DNA of 54,934 nucleotides from an uncultured Burkholderiales bacterium (GTDB taxonomy: Bacteria; Pseudomonadota; Gammaproteobacteria; Burkholderiales; Thiobacillaceae), in contig CALEDT010000007.1 of NCBI GenBank assembly GCA_937949525.1, forward strand, positions 1 through 54,934. The letters are read 5' to 3'. Positions 8,504 to 17,584 of this stretch are shown piece after piece. Below the pieces are notes generated by a model. That model made no database searches. It was not told the origin of the DNA and saw only the letters and a list, made by a program, of their open reading frames with translations. Each line of letters starts with the position of its first letter. The stretch's first letter is position 1. Position numbers and translations under genes: made by a program.

Positions 8504-9061
8504 ATGGATGAGCATGTTCTGTTTGAGTATCTGCCCGAGCTGGTCGATCAGCTCGGCGCCGATCATGTCAAGCCGCTGCTGGATCGCATCACGCTGCGCG
8601 AGGTGAGCAAAGGCGAAGTGCTGGTGCAGGACCAGCAGCCGATCGACGGGTTCTATCTGGTTCTGCGCGGGCGTCTGCATCTGGCCATCGAGCTGTCCGG
8701 CCACACGCTGCAACTGGGCGAACTGCTGCCCGGTAACTGGTGCGGCGAACTCGGCTATTTCAGCGGTGTGCGCCGTGCCTCCAGCACCGTCAGCGCCAGC
8801 GAGGACACGTTGCTGGCACGCTTGTCGTACGACGATTTCGACGCACTGCTGGCCGAGGACGCGGTGGCGGTGTGCCGTCTGACCCATGCGTTCGTGAAGA
8901 TGTTGATCCGCCGCCTCAACGCCACCGCCAACAATCCGGTGATCGATCCGCACGGCGAGCTGCTGCTGTTGGGCGATCTCAGCGTGCCGATGGAAGAATT
9001 GCGGCGCAAGCCGCACGGCGTGGTCGATTTCATCAAGAGTCTGCTGGGGGCGCGCTCATGA
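8504..9061 (+). CDS. Cyclic-nucleotide-binding domain protein without output domain (first of a pair)
   Basis: A 185-residue protein consisting of one Crp-like cNMP-binding beta-roll (KGEVLVQDQQPIDGFYLVLRGRLHLAI, then GNWCGELGYFSGVRRASSTVSA, the phosphate-binding cassette region with G-E-L and R-x-S-S) and a C-terminal helix with HAFVKMLIRRLNA. No helix-turn-helix, kinase or membrane part follows, so it cannot act as an ordinary Crp regulator. The stop overlaps the next start (ATGA). Which nucleotide is bound, if any, is open. Confidence 0.75.
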   Translation: MDEHVLFEYLPELVDQLGADHVKPLLDRITLREVSKGEVLVQDQQPIDGFYLVLRGRLHLAIELSGHTLQLGELLPGNWCGELGYFSGVRRASSTVSASEDTLLARLSYDDFDALLAEDAVAVCRLTHAFVKMLIRRLNATANNPVIDPHGELLLLGDLSVPMEELRRKPHGVVDFIKSLLGARS

Positions 9062-9531
9062 TCCTGAAGCATTTCCTGCGCGGACTGCCCGGCTTCCAGT
9101 ACCTGTCGGATACGGACATCGAGCACGTCGCCGCCGCGATGCGTGTGGACGAGTACGACGACCAGCACGTGTTCATCTATCAGGATCGGCTCAATCAGGA
9201 GCTGTTCCTGCTGCTCGACGGCAAGGTCAATGTCACCCACTATGGCAATACCGGGCGCTATTACACGCTGAAAACGCTGAAACCGGGCGAATTCTTCGGC
9301 CTGCCCTCGTTGTCCGAGGGTAAGCCGGCGGTGGCCAGTTGCGTCGCCAGCGGCCCGGTGAGGGTGGCGAGCCTGCCGTTCTCCGCCTTTTTGCTGCTGT
9401 ATCAGCCGGATTCGGAGATCGGCTGCCGCTTCCAGTTCGTCATCGCCACCCAGTTGGCGCGCGACCTGCACGATCGGCACGATGCGCTGCGCCTGCTGCT
9501 GGCACAGATCTACGGTGCGCCGGCGGCCTGA
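9058..9531 (+). CDS. Cyclic-nucleotide-binding domain protein without output domain (second of a pair)
   Basis: A 157-residue beta-roll protein: DDQHVFIYQDRLNQELFLLLDGKVNVTHY, GEFFGLPSLSEGKPAVASCVASG, then a C-terminal helix FQFVIATQLARDLHDRHDALR. The phosphate-binding cassette is degenerate (FFGLPSL replaces FGE and S-C-V-A replaces R-x-A), so nucleotide binding may be lost or altered. Like its partner it has no output domain. The two probably arose from duplication and may form a heterodimer; that is inference from coupling and similar fold. Confidence 0.7.
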   Translation: MILKHFLRGLPGFQYLSDTDIEHVAAAMRVDEYDDQHVFIYQDRLNQELFLLLDGKVNVTHYGNTGRYYTLKTLKPGEFFGLPSLSEGKPAVASCVASGPVRVASLPFSAFLLLYQPDSEIGCRFQFVIATQLARDLHDRHDALRLLLAQIYGAPAA

Positions 9532-9552
9532 GGCGCCGGCACGACGGGATGC

Positions 9553-10965
9553 TCAGACGCCGCGCGCGGCCAGCCGCTGCCGTGCCCGCGCGGCCGCGGC
9601 GCGCACCTGGCGCGGGGCGGTGCCGCCGATGTGGTCGCGCGCGGCGAGCGAGCCTTCCAGCGTCAGTACGGCGTAGACGTCGTCCTCGATCCGTGTGCTG
9701 AACACGCGCAATTGCGCCAGCGGCAGACCGGCCAGATCGACGCCGGCCTCCTCGGCGGCGCGCACGGCACGGGCCACGGCTTCGTGCGCCTCGCGGAACG
9801 GCAAGCCTTTCTTCACCAGGTAATCGGCCAAGTCGGTGGCGGTGGCATGGCCCTCCACCGCCGCCTCGCGCATGCGTTCGGCGCGCACCCGGATGCCCGG
9901 CACCAGTTCGGCGAAGATGGCCAGGCTGTCGAGCAGCGTGTCGACCGCGTCGAACAGCGGCTCCTTGTCCTCCTGGTTGTCCTTGTTGTAGGCCAGCGGC
10001 TGGCCCTTCATCAGCGTCAGCAAGGCGACCAGATGGCCATTCATGCGCCCGGTCTTGCCGCGGATCAGTTCCGGCACGTCCGGGTTTTTCTTCTGCGGCA
10101 TGATGCTGGAGCCGGTGCAGAACCGGTCCGGCAGATCGATGAAGCCGAAGCGGGGCGTCATCCACAGCACCAGTTCTTCCGCCATGCGCGACAGATGGGT
10201 CATGATCAGCGCTCCGGCGGCGAGGAATTCGATGGCGAAGTCGCGGTCCGATACCGCGTCCAGCGAGTTTTCGCAGACCTCGTCGAAACCCAGTTCGCGC
10301 GCGACGAACGCGCGGTCGATCGGGTAACTGGTGCCGGCCAGCGCCGCCGCGCCCAGCGGCAGGCGGTTGACGCGGCGGCGGCAGTCGGCCAGGCGCTCGG
10401 CGTCGCGCGCCAGCATCTCCTGCCAGGCCAGCAGGTGATGGCCGAAGGTGACCGGCTGGGCCGCCTGCAGATGGGTAAAGCCGGGCATCACGGTGTCGGC
10501 GTGCGTTTCCGCCAGATCGATCAGCGCGCCGCGCGCGTCCGCGAGCGTGGCCAGGATGGCGTCGATGGCGTCGCGCAGCCACAGGCGCACGTCGGTGGCC
10601 ACCTGGTCGTTGCGCGAGCGGCCGGTGTGCAGGCGCTTGCCGGCGTCACCGATGCGCCGTGTCAGCGCGCGCTCGATGGTGAAGTGCACGTCTTCATCTT
10701 CCAGGTTCCAGGCGAACGCTCCCGCCTCGAATTCCGCCTGGATCTCGCCCAGGCCGCGGCGGATGGCGTCGAGGTCGTCGGCTGACAGCACGCCGATGCG
10801 TTGCAGCATCGCGGCGTGCGCCAGCGAGCCGCGGATGTCGTAAGGCGCCAGGCGCCAGTCGAACGGGATCGATGCGGTGTAGCGCTGGACCCGTTGGGCC
10901 ACGGGTTCGGTGAAGCGGCCGGACCAGGTCGACGGCGGCGCGGGGGCGGTTTCGGCTTGGCTCAT
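9553..10965 (-). CDS. argH: Argininosuccinate lyase ArgH
   Basis: A 470-residue enzyme that splits argininosuccinate into arginine and fumarate. It shows W-S-G-R-F near the N-terminus, [33 protein letters not shown], and the superfamily signature [12 protein letters not shown]. Full length with no interruption. It is divergent from algZ, the arrangement also seen in pseudomonads (argH-algZR). Confidence 0.98.
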   Translation of the reverse strand: MSQAETAPAPPSTWSGRFTEPVAQRVQRYTASIPFDWRLAPYDIRGSLAHAAMLQRIGVLSADDLDAIRRGLGEIQAEFEAGAFAWNLEDEDVHFTIERALTRRIGDAGKRLHTGRSRNDQVATDVRLWLRDAIDAILATLADARGALIDLAETHADTVMPGFTHLQAAQPVTFGHHLLAWQEMLARDAERLADCRRRVNRLPLGAAALAGTSYPIDRAFVARELGFDEVCENSLDAVSDRDFAIEFLAAGALIMTHLSRMAEELVLWMTPRFGFIDLPDRFCTGSSIMPQKKNPDVPELIRGKTGRMNGHLVALLTLMKGQPLAYNKDNQEDKEPLFDAVDTLLDSLAIFAELVPGIRVRAERMREAAVEGHATATDLADYLVKKGLPFREAHEAVARAVRAAEEAGVDLAGLPLAQLRVFSTRIEDDVYAVLTLEGSLAARDHIGGTAPRQVRAAAARARQRLAARGV

Positions 10966-11019
10966 GACGTGGTAGCGTGTGGACAGGGCGTGATTTGAAA
11001 ACGGCGATTATCGGGGATC

Positions 11020-12018
11020 ATGAACAAGGAGTGCGCCATCACCCCGCCGGATTTTCGCAATCTCGGCGTCTTGCTGCGTGTCGCGCTGGCCGCGCAGGCG
11101 CTGGGCCTGATGGCCGCGTTGTTGCGGGCGCAGTCGGTGTCCGACGTCGGGGCGGTGTTCCTGACCGGCGCCGCCTATCTCCAGCCGCCGCTGCTCGCCA
11201 CCCTGCTGGCCTGGTTCACGCTGTCGCCGCGGCTTGCGGCCCTGCCGCGCGTCTGGGCCGAGGCGGTGCGTGTCGCCACCGCCGCCGGCTGCGCCGCACT
11301 ATGGCTGGTGCTGTTGGCGCCCGTGCAGGGGGATGCCATGCGCGCCGCCCTGCTGGCCGCCGGCGCCGCGGGCGCCATCCTCGTCTGGCTCGACTGGCGC
11401 AACTGGCGTCTGTCGCCGGCGCTCGCGGATGCGCGTTTGCAGGCGCTGCAGGCGCGCATCCGCCCGCATTTCCTGTTCAACAGCCTCAACAGCGTGCTGT
11501 CCTTGATGCGCAGCCAGCCGCGCCGGGCGGAAACCGCGCTGGAGAACCTGGCCGAGCTGTACCGTGCGTTGATGGCCGACAACCGCAGGTTGTCGCCGCT
11601 GGCGCGCGAACTGGAATTGGCGCGCGCCTACATCGAACTCGAGGCGCTGCGCCTGGGCGAGCGCCTGGCCGTCGACTGGCGCGTCGATGGCGCCCCGGGC
11701 GACGCGCTGGTGCCGGCGCTGGTACTGCAACCGCTGCTGGAGAACGCGGTGATCCACGGCATCGAACCCAGGCCCGCCGGCGGTCGTATCGGCGTGGACA
11801 TCTTCGTGCGCGGCGACAGCCTGGGCATCGTCGTGCGCAATCCGGTGTGCGCCGCCGAGGGTGGCGCGCGGCGCGGCAACGGCATGGCGCTGGGCAACAT
11901 CCGCGAACGTTTGGCGCTGCATTTCGATGCCGAGGCCCGGCTCAGCGCACGCAGGGTCGGCGAGGAATTCGTGGTGCAGATGGTCATGCCGCTGCGCCGC
12001 GGCGAGGCGGCGCCATGA
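11020..12018 (+). CDS. algZ: AlgZ/FimS-type sensor kinase
   Basis: A 332-residue inner-membrane sensor of the LytS/PF06580 type. Four hydrophobic segments fill residues about 15-125. The kinase region follows with RIRPHFLFNSLNSVLSL (the histidine box) and an ATP-binding domain with LQPLLENAVIHGIEPR and GNGMALGNIRERL. It pairs with the LytTR regulator whose start overlaps its stop (ATGA). In Pseudomonas AlgZ/AlgR control type IV pilus minor pilins and alginate; the pilus genes in this window make a pilus role the likeliest here. Confidence 0.88.
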   Translation: MNKECAITPPDFRNLGVLLRVALAAQALGLMAALLRAQSVSDVGAVFLTGAAYLQPPLLATLLAWFTLSPRLAALPRVWAEAVRVATAAGCAALWLVLLAPVQGDAMRAALLAAGAAGAILVWLDWRNWRLSPALADARLQALQARIRPHFLFNSLNSVLSLMRSQPRRAETALENLAELYRALMADNRRLSPLARELELARAYIELEALRLGERLAVDWRVDGAPGDALVPALVLQPLLENAVIHGIEPRPAGGRIGVDIFVRGDSLGIVVRNPVCAAEGGARRGNGMALGNIRERLALHFDAEARLSARRVGEEFVVQMVMPLRRGEAAP

Positions 12019-12770
12019 CCCGGCCGCTGCGGCTGATCCTGGCCGATGACGAACCGCTGGCGCGCGCACGCCTGGCCAGCCTGCTGGACGATCTCGCCGG
12101 CGACCCGGCGGTGGAGGTGGTGGCGCAGGCGTCCGACGGCGAGAGCGCGCTGGCGCGCGCGGCCGACACGCCGGCGGATGCCATCCTGCTGGACATCCAG
12201 ATGCCCGGCATGGACGGGCTGGAGACCGCGCGTCACATCGCCGCGCTGCCGGCCGCGCCCGCCGTGTTGTTCGTCACCGCGCACGACGAGCACGCCGTGC
12301 ACGCGTTCGAACTGCGCGCGCTGGATTACCTGCTGAAGCCGGTACGGCTCGCCCGTCTGCGCGAAGCCCTGGCGCGCATCCGGCCGCTGGCGCGCGCCGA
12401 CGCCGAGGCGCTGGCGCCGGTGCGCACCAGTTTCTGCGTGCAGGAGCGTGGCCGTGTCTGGCGCGTGCCGGTGCATGACGTGCTCTATCTGCGTGCGGAA
12501 CTGCGTTACGTCACCGCGCGCACGCGCGAGCGCGAATATCTGCTGGACGAATCGCTGGTGCGTCTGGAGCAGGAGTTCGCGCACGATTTCCTGCGCATCC
12601 ATCGCAATTGTCTGGTCGCGCGCCGTCATCTGGCCGGCTTCCAACGGCAGGCCGACGAGGGTGACGGGCACTGGCTGGCCGTGCTGCGCGACTGGCCGGA
12701 GCGCTTGCCCGTGTCGCGCCGCCAGAACACCGTGGTGAAGCATTACCTGCGCGAACGCGAGGGGTCATGA
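12015..12770 (+). CDS. algR: AlgR-type LytTR response regulator
   Basis: A 251-residue regulator: receiver domain with [14 protein letters not shown], phosphoacceptor Asp in [13 protein letters not shown] (about residue 60), and DYLLKPV, followed by a C-terminal LytTR DNA-binding domain ([43 protein letters not shown]). Start overlaps algZ. The hemC gene that follows algR in Pseudomonas is replaced here by yraN. Confidence 0.92.
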   Translation: MTRPLRLILADDEPLARARLASLLDDLAGDPAVEVVAQASDGESALARAADTPADAILLDIQMPGMDGLETARHIAALPAAPAVLFVTAHDEHAVHAFELRALDYLLKPVRLARLREALARIRPLARADAEALAPVRTSFCVQERGRVWRVPVHDVLYLRAELRYVTARTREREYLLDESLVRLEQEFAHDFLRIHRNCLVARRHLAGFQRQADEGDGHWLAVLRDWPERLPVSRRQNTVVKHYLREREGS

Positions 12771-13114
12771 CGGCGCCGCATCTGCGCGCGGGGCAACGTG
12801 CCGAGGACATCGCCGAGGCGTACCTGAGTGCCCGCGGCCTCGTCACGCTGGCGCGCAACCATCGCTGCCGCGGCGGGGAGATCGACCTGGTGATGCGCGA
12901 GGGCGCGACGCTGGTGTTCGTCGAGGTGCGCGCGCGCGCCAGCGCGGCGTTCGGCGGCGCCGCGGCCAGTATCACCGCGGCCAAGCGCCAGCGCGTGGTG
13001 CTGGCGGCGCGTCACTACCTGGCCGCCGAGGGCATCGATGCGCCGTGCCGCTTCGATGTGGTGCTGCTGCAATCCGGTCGGGTGGAATGGTTGCGCGCCG
13101 CGTTCGAGGCCTGA
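12767..13114 (+). CDS. yraN: YraN/UPF0102 family nuclease-fold protein
   Basis: A 115-residue protein with [12 protein letters not shown] near the start, [23 protein letters not shown] and [15 protein letters not shown]. This is the restriction-endonuclease-like core (E, D, E-x-K-like) of the UPF0102 family, thought to act on branched DNA but not well characterised. Start overlaps the algR stop. A BON lipoprotein gene follows, a common partner of yraN. Confidence 0.93.
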   Translation: MTAPHLRAGQRAEDIAEAYLSARGLVTLARNHRCRGGEIDLVMREGATLVFVEVRARASAAFGGAAASITAAKRQRVVLAARHYLAAEGIDAPCRFDVVLLQSGRVEWLRAAFEA

Positions 13115-13136
13115 GGGTCGGGTCGAACGGGCCGGG

Positions 13137-13142
13137 TATAAT
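13137..13142 (+). promoter_or_regulatory. Consensus -10 element before the BON lipoprotein gene
   Basis: TATAAT is preceded by GGG and lies about 80 bases upstream of the start at 13223. No good -35 is visible at 16-18 bases, so this is a partial promoter call. Confidence 0.4.
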
Positions 13143-13222
13143 CCGCCGATGATCGCGATCCGTCGTCCGGCGGCCCGCCGCGCAACGCCGCGGCCCAGTC
13201 ATCACTTGCAGGAGTCCTACGC

Positions 13223-13792
13223 ATGAAGAACCTCGCCATCGGCCTGTTGTTGGCGCTGACCGTCGCACCATTGAGCGGCTGTGTGCCGGTGGTCGCCACC
13301 GGCGTCGGCGCCGGCCTGATGATCGCCGACGACCGGCGCAGTACCGCGACCTACCTGCTGGACGAGGAGATCGAGTTCAAGCTTGCGGCACGCATCCGCG
13401 AGCAGTTCGGTCAGAACACGCGGGCCAACGTCACCAGTTTCAACCGGCGCGTGGTCATCACCGGCCAGGCACCGGATGAGGACACGCGCAGCCGGGTCGA
13501 GGCGCTGGTGCGCGCGGGCGAGCAGGTGCGTGAAGTGTTCAATGAGATGAGCATCGGCCCGACCAACAGCCTGGCCACGCGCAGTTCGGACGCGCTGGTG
13601 TCGACGCGCGTGAAGGCGCGCTTTCTCGATGACAAACGCTTCGGCGCCAACCACGTCAAGGTGGTCACCGATTCCGGCACCGTTTTCCTGATGGGCCTGG
13701 TGCGGCGCGAGGAGGGCGCCGCCGCGGCCGAGGTGGCGGCGCGCACCTCCGGTGTGAACAAGGTCGTAAAGATTTTCGAGTATCTCGACTGA
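13223..13792 (+). CDS. dolP: BON-domain outer-membrane lipoprotein (DolP/YraP-like)
   Basis: A 189-residue lipoprotein: MKNLAIGLLLALTVAPLSGC with a lipobox ending at Cys20, then two BON domains (about residues 48-115, with VTSFNRRVVITGQAPDE, and 125-189, with VKVVTDSGTVFLMGLVRREEG). DolP maintains outer-membrane integrity and BAM function in E. coli, and the yraN neighbourhood is the same. A GGAG site precedes the start. Confidence 0.88.
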   Translation: MKNLAIGLLLALTVAPLSGCVPVVATGVGAGLMIADDRRSTATYLLDEEIEFKLAARIREQFGQNTRANVTSFNRRVVITGQAPDEDTRSRVEALVRAGEQVREVFNEMSIGPTNSLATRSSDALVSTRVKARFLDDKRFGANHVKVVTDSGTVFLMGLVRREEGAAAAEVAARTSGVNKVVKIFEYLD

Positions 13793-13807
13793 CCCTGTGA
13801 TCGCCAT

Positions 13808-13830
13808 GGCCATTGCTTGCCGCAATGGCC
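13808..13830. terminator. Perfect 9-bp hairpin after the BON lipoprotein gene
   Basis: GGCCATTGC at 13808-13816 and GCAATGGCC at 13822-13830 enclose a 5-base loop, 15 bases past the stop. No T-tract follows, so it may be a weak terminator, an mRNA-stabilising stem or part of a repeat. Confidence 0.45.
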
Positions 13831-13877
13831 CCACCGTGGTGAAAATGCCCGACATCACGGGCGCACCCGGAGGAGAC

Positions 13878-14522
13878 ATGAAGCATGCGCGTTGCGCGGC
13901 ACTGGCCGCGCTGTGGTTTCATTGCCAGCCGGTCACGGCGGACACGACCGTCAACATCACCCACGATCTGGCGCGCGTCGAGGTGTTGCACAACGGTGTC
14001 GCCGTGATGGTCGAGCGTCATCCGGATACCGACAACATGCTCGATCCGGATTTTTCCCTGACCTCGCGTCCCTGCCCGCCGTTTTGCGTGCAGCCCATGC
14101 AGCTTGCGCCGGGCGTCGAGACCATCGGCGAGCTGGAACTGCTGCGCTATCTCGCGCGCGTCGGGCGGGATGCCGGCGTGTTGGTGATCGACTCGCGCGA
14201 CGGCGACTGGCCGCGGCGCTCCGGCGTGATACCGGGTGCAGCCCTGTTGCCCTGGCAGGATCTGCATCCGGCGCACAGCGACCCGGAAAGGATCGCCGAG
14301 ATCCTGATGCTGCGCTTCGGCGCCGTACGCCAGCACGGGCTGTGGAACTTCGAGAACGCCCGCACCCTGGTGTTCTACTGCAACGGCCCGTGGTGCGGCC
14401 AGTCCCCCACCAATATCAGGCAGCTCCTGGCGCTGGGTTATCCGGCGCACAAGCTCAAGTGGTATCGTGGCGGTATGCAGGACTGGAAAATGCTGGGGCT
14501 GACCACGGTCGCCCCGGATTGA
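13878..14522 (+). CDS. Exported rhodanese-like protein with CNGPWC loop
   Basis: A 214-residue protein with a signal peptide (MKHARCAALAALWFHCQPVTA), an N-terminal domain of unknown role containing RPCPPFCVQPM, and a rhodanese fold (VLVIDSRDGDWPRRSGVIPGA, then TLVFYCNGPWCGQSPTNI, LKWYRGGMQDWK). Cys168 is the rhodanese active-site position and Cys173 follows in the same loop. It should handle sulfane sulfur or a disulfide in the periplasm. GGAGGAG supports the start at 13878; an upstream ATG at 13797 would spoil the signal peptide. Two more exported proteins follow. Confidence 0.75.
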   Translation: MKHARCAALAALWFHCQPVTADTTVNITHDLARVEVLHNGVAVMVERHPDTDNMLDPDFSLTSRPCPPFCVQPMQLAPGVETIGELELLRYLARVGRDAGVLVIDSRDGDWPRRSGVIPGAALLPWQDLHPAHSDPERIAEILMLRFGAVRQHGLWNFENARTLVFYCNGPWCGQSPTNIRQLLALGYPAHKLKWYRGGMQDWKMLGLTTVAPD

Positions 14523-14684
14523 TCACCAGCGCCCACCGGCGCTGTTCACCCAACGGACATGGCGCCTCGCCGCCCCTGACATGCAACGTCGATACGCCAA
14601 GGCCGTTGTTCTCTCCCCGATCCTCCCTCGTGTGCGGGGAAGGGATCTGAGGTTCGAGTCTCACGTTATGGAAGGAAGACACTG

Positions 14685-15374
14685 ATGAAGCCCACGCTGA
14701 TCGCCGCCCTCGCCCTGACGCTCGCCCTGCCGGTGCAGGCGCAGCAGGCGCCCGTCGCCAATCCGTACCTGCGCCACGTACCGATATCCGCCGGCCCGAT
14801 GACGCTGCCGGTGACGCCGGCCGGACGTGGCACGCGCCCCTACGAGATGTCGCGTATCGTGCCGCCGGCGGAAAAGGAAGCCTTGCTGAAGCAGATGATG
14901 CCGATGATGAACCTGATCGCGCGCATGGACGTGAAGGACGTCATGAACCTGATGGCGACCAAGTACAAGGCGGCGCCGGGCCTGTCGTTCGACGAGGTCA
15001 AGGAATCCATGGAGCTGCGCGCCAACAAGCTGAACTTCAAGAAGGTGGGCGAAAGCCCGATGTGGAAGGACATCCAGGCGGTGCTGGGCGACATGACCGC
15101 GCCGCGCATGGAGGTCTACCATTACTGCGACATCGCCGCCGGTCGCGCCGTGCTGCAGTACGCGCCGGAAGCCATCGTCTACCTGCCGTGCCGCATCGCC
15201 ATCATGGAGGACGCCGACAAGAACATCTGGGTGTTGACGCTGGACTGGGACGTCGCCTGGCTGGATTCCATCTCCGGCAAGATGGGCGTGCCCAGCGAGC
15301 TGGCGCAGTACGCCAAGGACATCCGCGACAAGATGGACGAGATCATGCGGGCCGCCGCCGCCGGCGACATCTGA
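14685..15374 (+). CDS. Exported DUF302-family protein
   Basis: A 229-residue protein with a signal peptide (MKPTLIAALALTLALPVQAQ). The C-terminal half has NFKKVGESPMWKDIQAVLGD, RMEVYHYCDIAAGRAVLQY and IVYLPCRIAIMEDADKNIWV, the pattern of the DUF302 fold (a Y-C-D segment and a L-P-C-R-I-x-I segment). DUF302 proteins are common near sulfur and respiratory genes but have no proven reaction. The two Cys, in HYCD and LPCR, may form a pair or bind a cofactor. A Met-rich stretch (KQMMPMMNLIARMDVKDVMN) precedes the domain. Confidence 0.7.
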   Translation: MKPTLIAALALTLALPVQAQQAPVANPYLRHVPISAGPMTLPVTPAGRGTRPYEMSRIVPPAEKEALLKQMMPMMNLIARMDVKDVMNLMATKYKAAPGLSFDEVKESMELRANKLNFKKVGESPMWKDIQAVLGDMTAPRMEVYHYCDIAAGRAVLQYAPEAIVYLPCRIAIMEDADKNIWVLTLDWDVAWLDSISGKMGVPSELAQYAKDIRDKMDEIMRAAAAGDI

Positions 15375-15462
15375 TCGGTCCGTTCCCGGCGCGCCGGGGG
15401 CGCGCCAGTCCGCGTGGCGACGCGCTGGTCGGGGCACGCCACGCTTCACTCCGGAGACAGGC

Positions 15463-16452
15463 ATGAAACGTATCCTGCCATTGTTGGTCGCCGCACTCGC
15501 GACTTCCGCGCAAGCGCAAGTGGCGTTCAATCCCGCCAACCTGTTCAATCCCTATGCGGGTGGCTACAACCCCTACGGTGGCTATGGTGCCGGGCCGGCC
15601 AATCCGCTCGGTGCGCTGGCCAATCCGCTGCTGGCCAACCCGCAACTGGGGCTGGCCACGCTCGGTGCGTTGGGTACCGTCGCGCCGCTGCTGGCGCCGG
15701 CAGTGGCGCCGGGGCTGATGTCGCCGAACCGGATGTCGCACCAGTACCTGAACCAGATGACCAACCCCTACATGGGCGGTCCGTTCGCCGGCAATCCTTA
15801 TCTGCGCCAGAGTCTGCCCACGCCGTTCGCGGCGCCGGCGTTCTCGCCGTCCGTTCCCACGGTGCCGAGCCTGCCCTGGGCGACGCAGCCGCAGGCGCCT
15901 CAGCACCCGCTCGCCGCCATGCTGCCGCAGCCGCAGCCGCAGCCGCCTATGTTCGGTTTCGCCGCACCGGCGCCGCAGCCTCGCCCAGCGATGGCGCCCC
16001 AAGTTCGGCCGCAAACCTGGCCATGGGGCATGCCTGCCGCCAGCGCACCGCCCCAGTCCGCGGCGCCGACATGGCCGACGCCGGCCGGCGCTGCGAATGT
16101 CGGTACGTCGATGCCCGGCGCCGCGGGCGGGCAGGCGAGCTGGCCCTGGCTGGCCCAGCCGCGTGAAGCGGCGCAGCCCGCCACGCCGGCGGCGCCGACG
16201 CAACCGCCTGCGCCGGCACAAGCGCCGTCACCCTCCGGGGGCGGCGTGCCGCCGCTGTGGCCATTCCTGATGATGGCGCCGGCAACGCCTGCGGCGGTGC
16301 CGACGGCCTCTGCGCCGCCCGTCGCGTCGCAGCCGGCGCCAGCCGCACCCGCTGCGACGGCGCCGACGGCTCAACCCACCGAAGCGCCGCTCGATCCCGC
16401 ATGGTTCCTGCAGATGCTGATGCAGCCGCGTCAGGCGCCCCCCGCTCCCTAA
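15463..16452 (+). CDS. Exported Pro/Ala-rich low-complexity protein
   Basis: A 329-residue protein: signal peptide MKRILPLLVAALATSAQAQ, an Asn/Pro/Gly/Tyr-rich part (FNPANLFNPYAGGYNPYGG), an Ala/Leu hydrophobic stretch, and long Pro/Ala/Gln-rich segments to the end. No Cys and no known domain. Such composition suggests an extended surface, linker or adhesive protein. It follows the DUF302 gene on the same strand. Codon use and composition differ from the neighbours because of the low-complexity content. Function unknown. Confidence 0.6.
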   Translation: MKRILPLLVAALATSAQAQVAFNPANLFNPYAGGYNPYGGYGAGPANPLGALANPLLANPQLGLATLGALGTVAPLLAPAVAPGLMSPNRMSHQYLNQMTNPYMGGPFAGNPYLRQSLPTPFAAPAFSPSVPTVPSLPWATQPQAPQHPLAAMLPQPQPQPPMFGFAAPAPQPRPAMAPQVRPQTWPWGMPAASAPPQSAAPTWPTPAGAANVGTSMPGAAGGQASWPWLAQPREAAQPATPAAPTQPPAPAQAPSPSGGGVPPLWPFLMMAPATPAAVPTASAPPVASQPAPAAPAATAPTAQPTEAPLDPAWFLQMLMQPRQAPPAP

Positions 16453-16524
16453 GCGGCCGCGCCCAGGCAGGATGGTCGGCCGGGTGGTGCGGCGCGCGGT
16501 CCGGCCGCGTGATTGAGGACCGTA

Positions 16525-17577
16525 TCAACCGCGCAGCAGCCGGATGTCCGCCAGCAACGGTGCGACCACCGGTTGGATCTTGCGGCGCATCAGCGAGCCG
16601 ATCGCCGTGGAACGCGCGAAGATCGGCTTGACGCCGGCTTCGTCGCAGGCGGCCAGGCGCGCGACCGCTTGCAGGTGTGCCGCCCAGGGCTGGCAGGTGT
16701 CGCACACCGGAGCGTCACGCCAGGGTGAGTCGCCGGAAAAGTAGCGGCCGATGGCGTTGAGCACGCGCGTCACCACTTCCTGTGTCTCCGGCCGTTCCAG
16801 AATGTCCTGTGCGGCGGCGAGAAAGGTCTGGCCCTGCGCCGACAGCGCGCGCTCCAAGGCAAGCGCCGCGCCGTGCCCGGCGGCGAGCGCCTCGGCCAGG
16901 GCCGCACGGACGGCGGCGTGCTCCGCATGCGCTGCCAGCGGTTGCGGCAGCGCGCCGGCAGCGAGCTCCAGAAACGCGACATAGTGACTGTTGGCCCGCT
17001 TGCCGCGCTTCCACACCGTGTCCAGACGGGTCGAATCGACCGCGCCGGAATGGATCAACACCGCCACGGTGTCCATGATGGCGACGTGATCGTCCTGCAG
17101 GAAAGGCAGGTGCTCCACCAGGAAATCGCCCAGCACCGGCCCCATGGCGCCGCGCGCCACCGCCGCGCGGCGCAGCATCAGGCGGGCATTCTCGATGGTC
17201 GGCATGGCCCACCAGGCATAGCGCGCCAGTTCGTCCGTGAGCGCCGGCGAATGCACCACGGCCAGCACCGCCTCGGGTTCGCCGGTGAGCAGCAGCTTGC
17301 CGAGGTTGAGCCCCTCCACCTGGCCGTGCCGGGTCCAGCGGGTCAGATACACCGGATAGCCGCCCGGTGAGCCGAGCGCATAGCCGGACAGTTGTTCGCG
17401 CACCAGACGCAGGTACTTCTCAGCGCGGCAGTTGGGCGTCAGCGCAATGCTGGCCTCGCCGCGCGCGGTCAGCGCGTGCAGGGTCATGCTCGCCTCATCC
17501 AGGCGCACGGCCTTCAGCTCCTGCGAAAACAGCACCTCCAAGCGGAAACGGTCCTCCGGCGCCAGCGTTTCGTGCAT
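16525..17577 (-). CDS. dsrS: DsrS-like sulfur-metabolism protein
   Basis: A 350-residue soluble protein with FRLEVLFSQELKAVRLDEASM, TPNCRAEKYLRLVRE, GSPGGYPVYLTRWTRHGQ, LLLTGEPEAVLAVVHSPALTDELARYAWWAMP and CDTCQPWAAH. From memory this pattern is that of DsrS, the last product of the purple-sulfur-bacterial dsr cluster, a cytoplasmic protein of unclear function. No other dsr gene is in the window. The ATG at 17577 lies 7 bases after the hemL stop, so it is co-transcribed with hemL. I am sure of the gene, less of the name. Confidence 0.6.
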   Translation of the reverse strand: MHETLAPEDRFRLEVLFSQELKAVRLDEASMTLHALTARGEASIALTPNCRAEKYLRLVREQLSGYALGSPGGYPVYLTRWTRHGQVEGLNLGKLLLTGEPEAVLAVVHSPALTDELARYAWWAMPTIENARLMLRRAAVARGAMGPVLGDFLVEHLPFLQDDHVAIMDTVAVLIHSGAVDSTRLDTVWKRGKRANSHYVAFLELAAGALPQPLAAHAEHAAVRAALAEALAAGHGAALALERALSAQGQTFLAAAQDILERPETQEVVTRVLNAIGRYFSGDSPWRDAPVCDTCQPWAAHLQAVARLAACDEAGVKPIFARSTAIGSLMRRKIQPVVAPLLADIRLLRG

Positions 17578-17584
17578 CACCGCC

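Noticed and set aside
14628-14652. Imperfect inverted repeat with CTCCCC-type flanks after the rhodanese gene
   Set aside because: The stem has a bulge and a long loop with no T-tract; too weak to call a terminator or a repeat family.
16453-16509. GCGGCCG and CGGCCGC at the two ends of the gap between convergent genes
   Set aside because: The loop is over 40 bases and such palindromes are expected in sequence this GC-rich.
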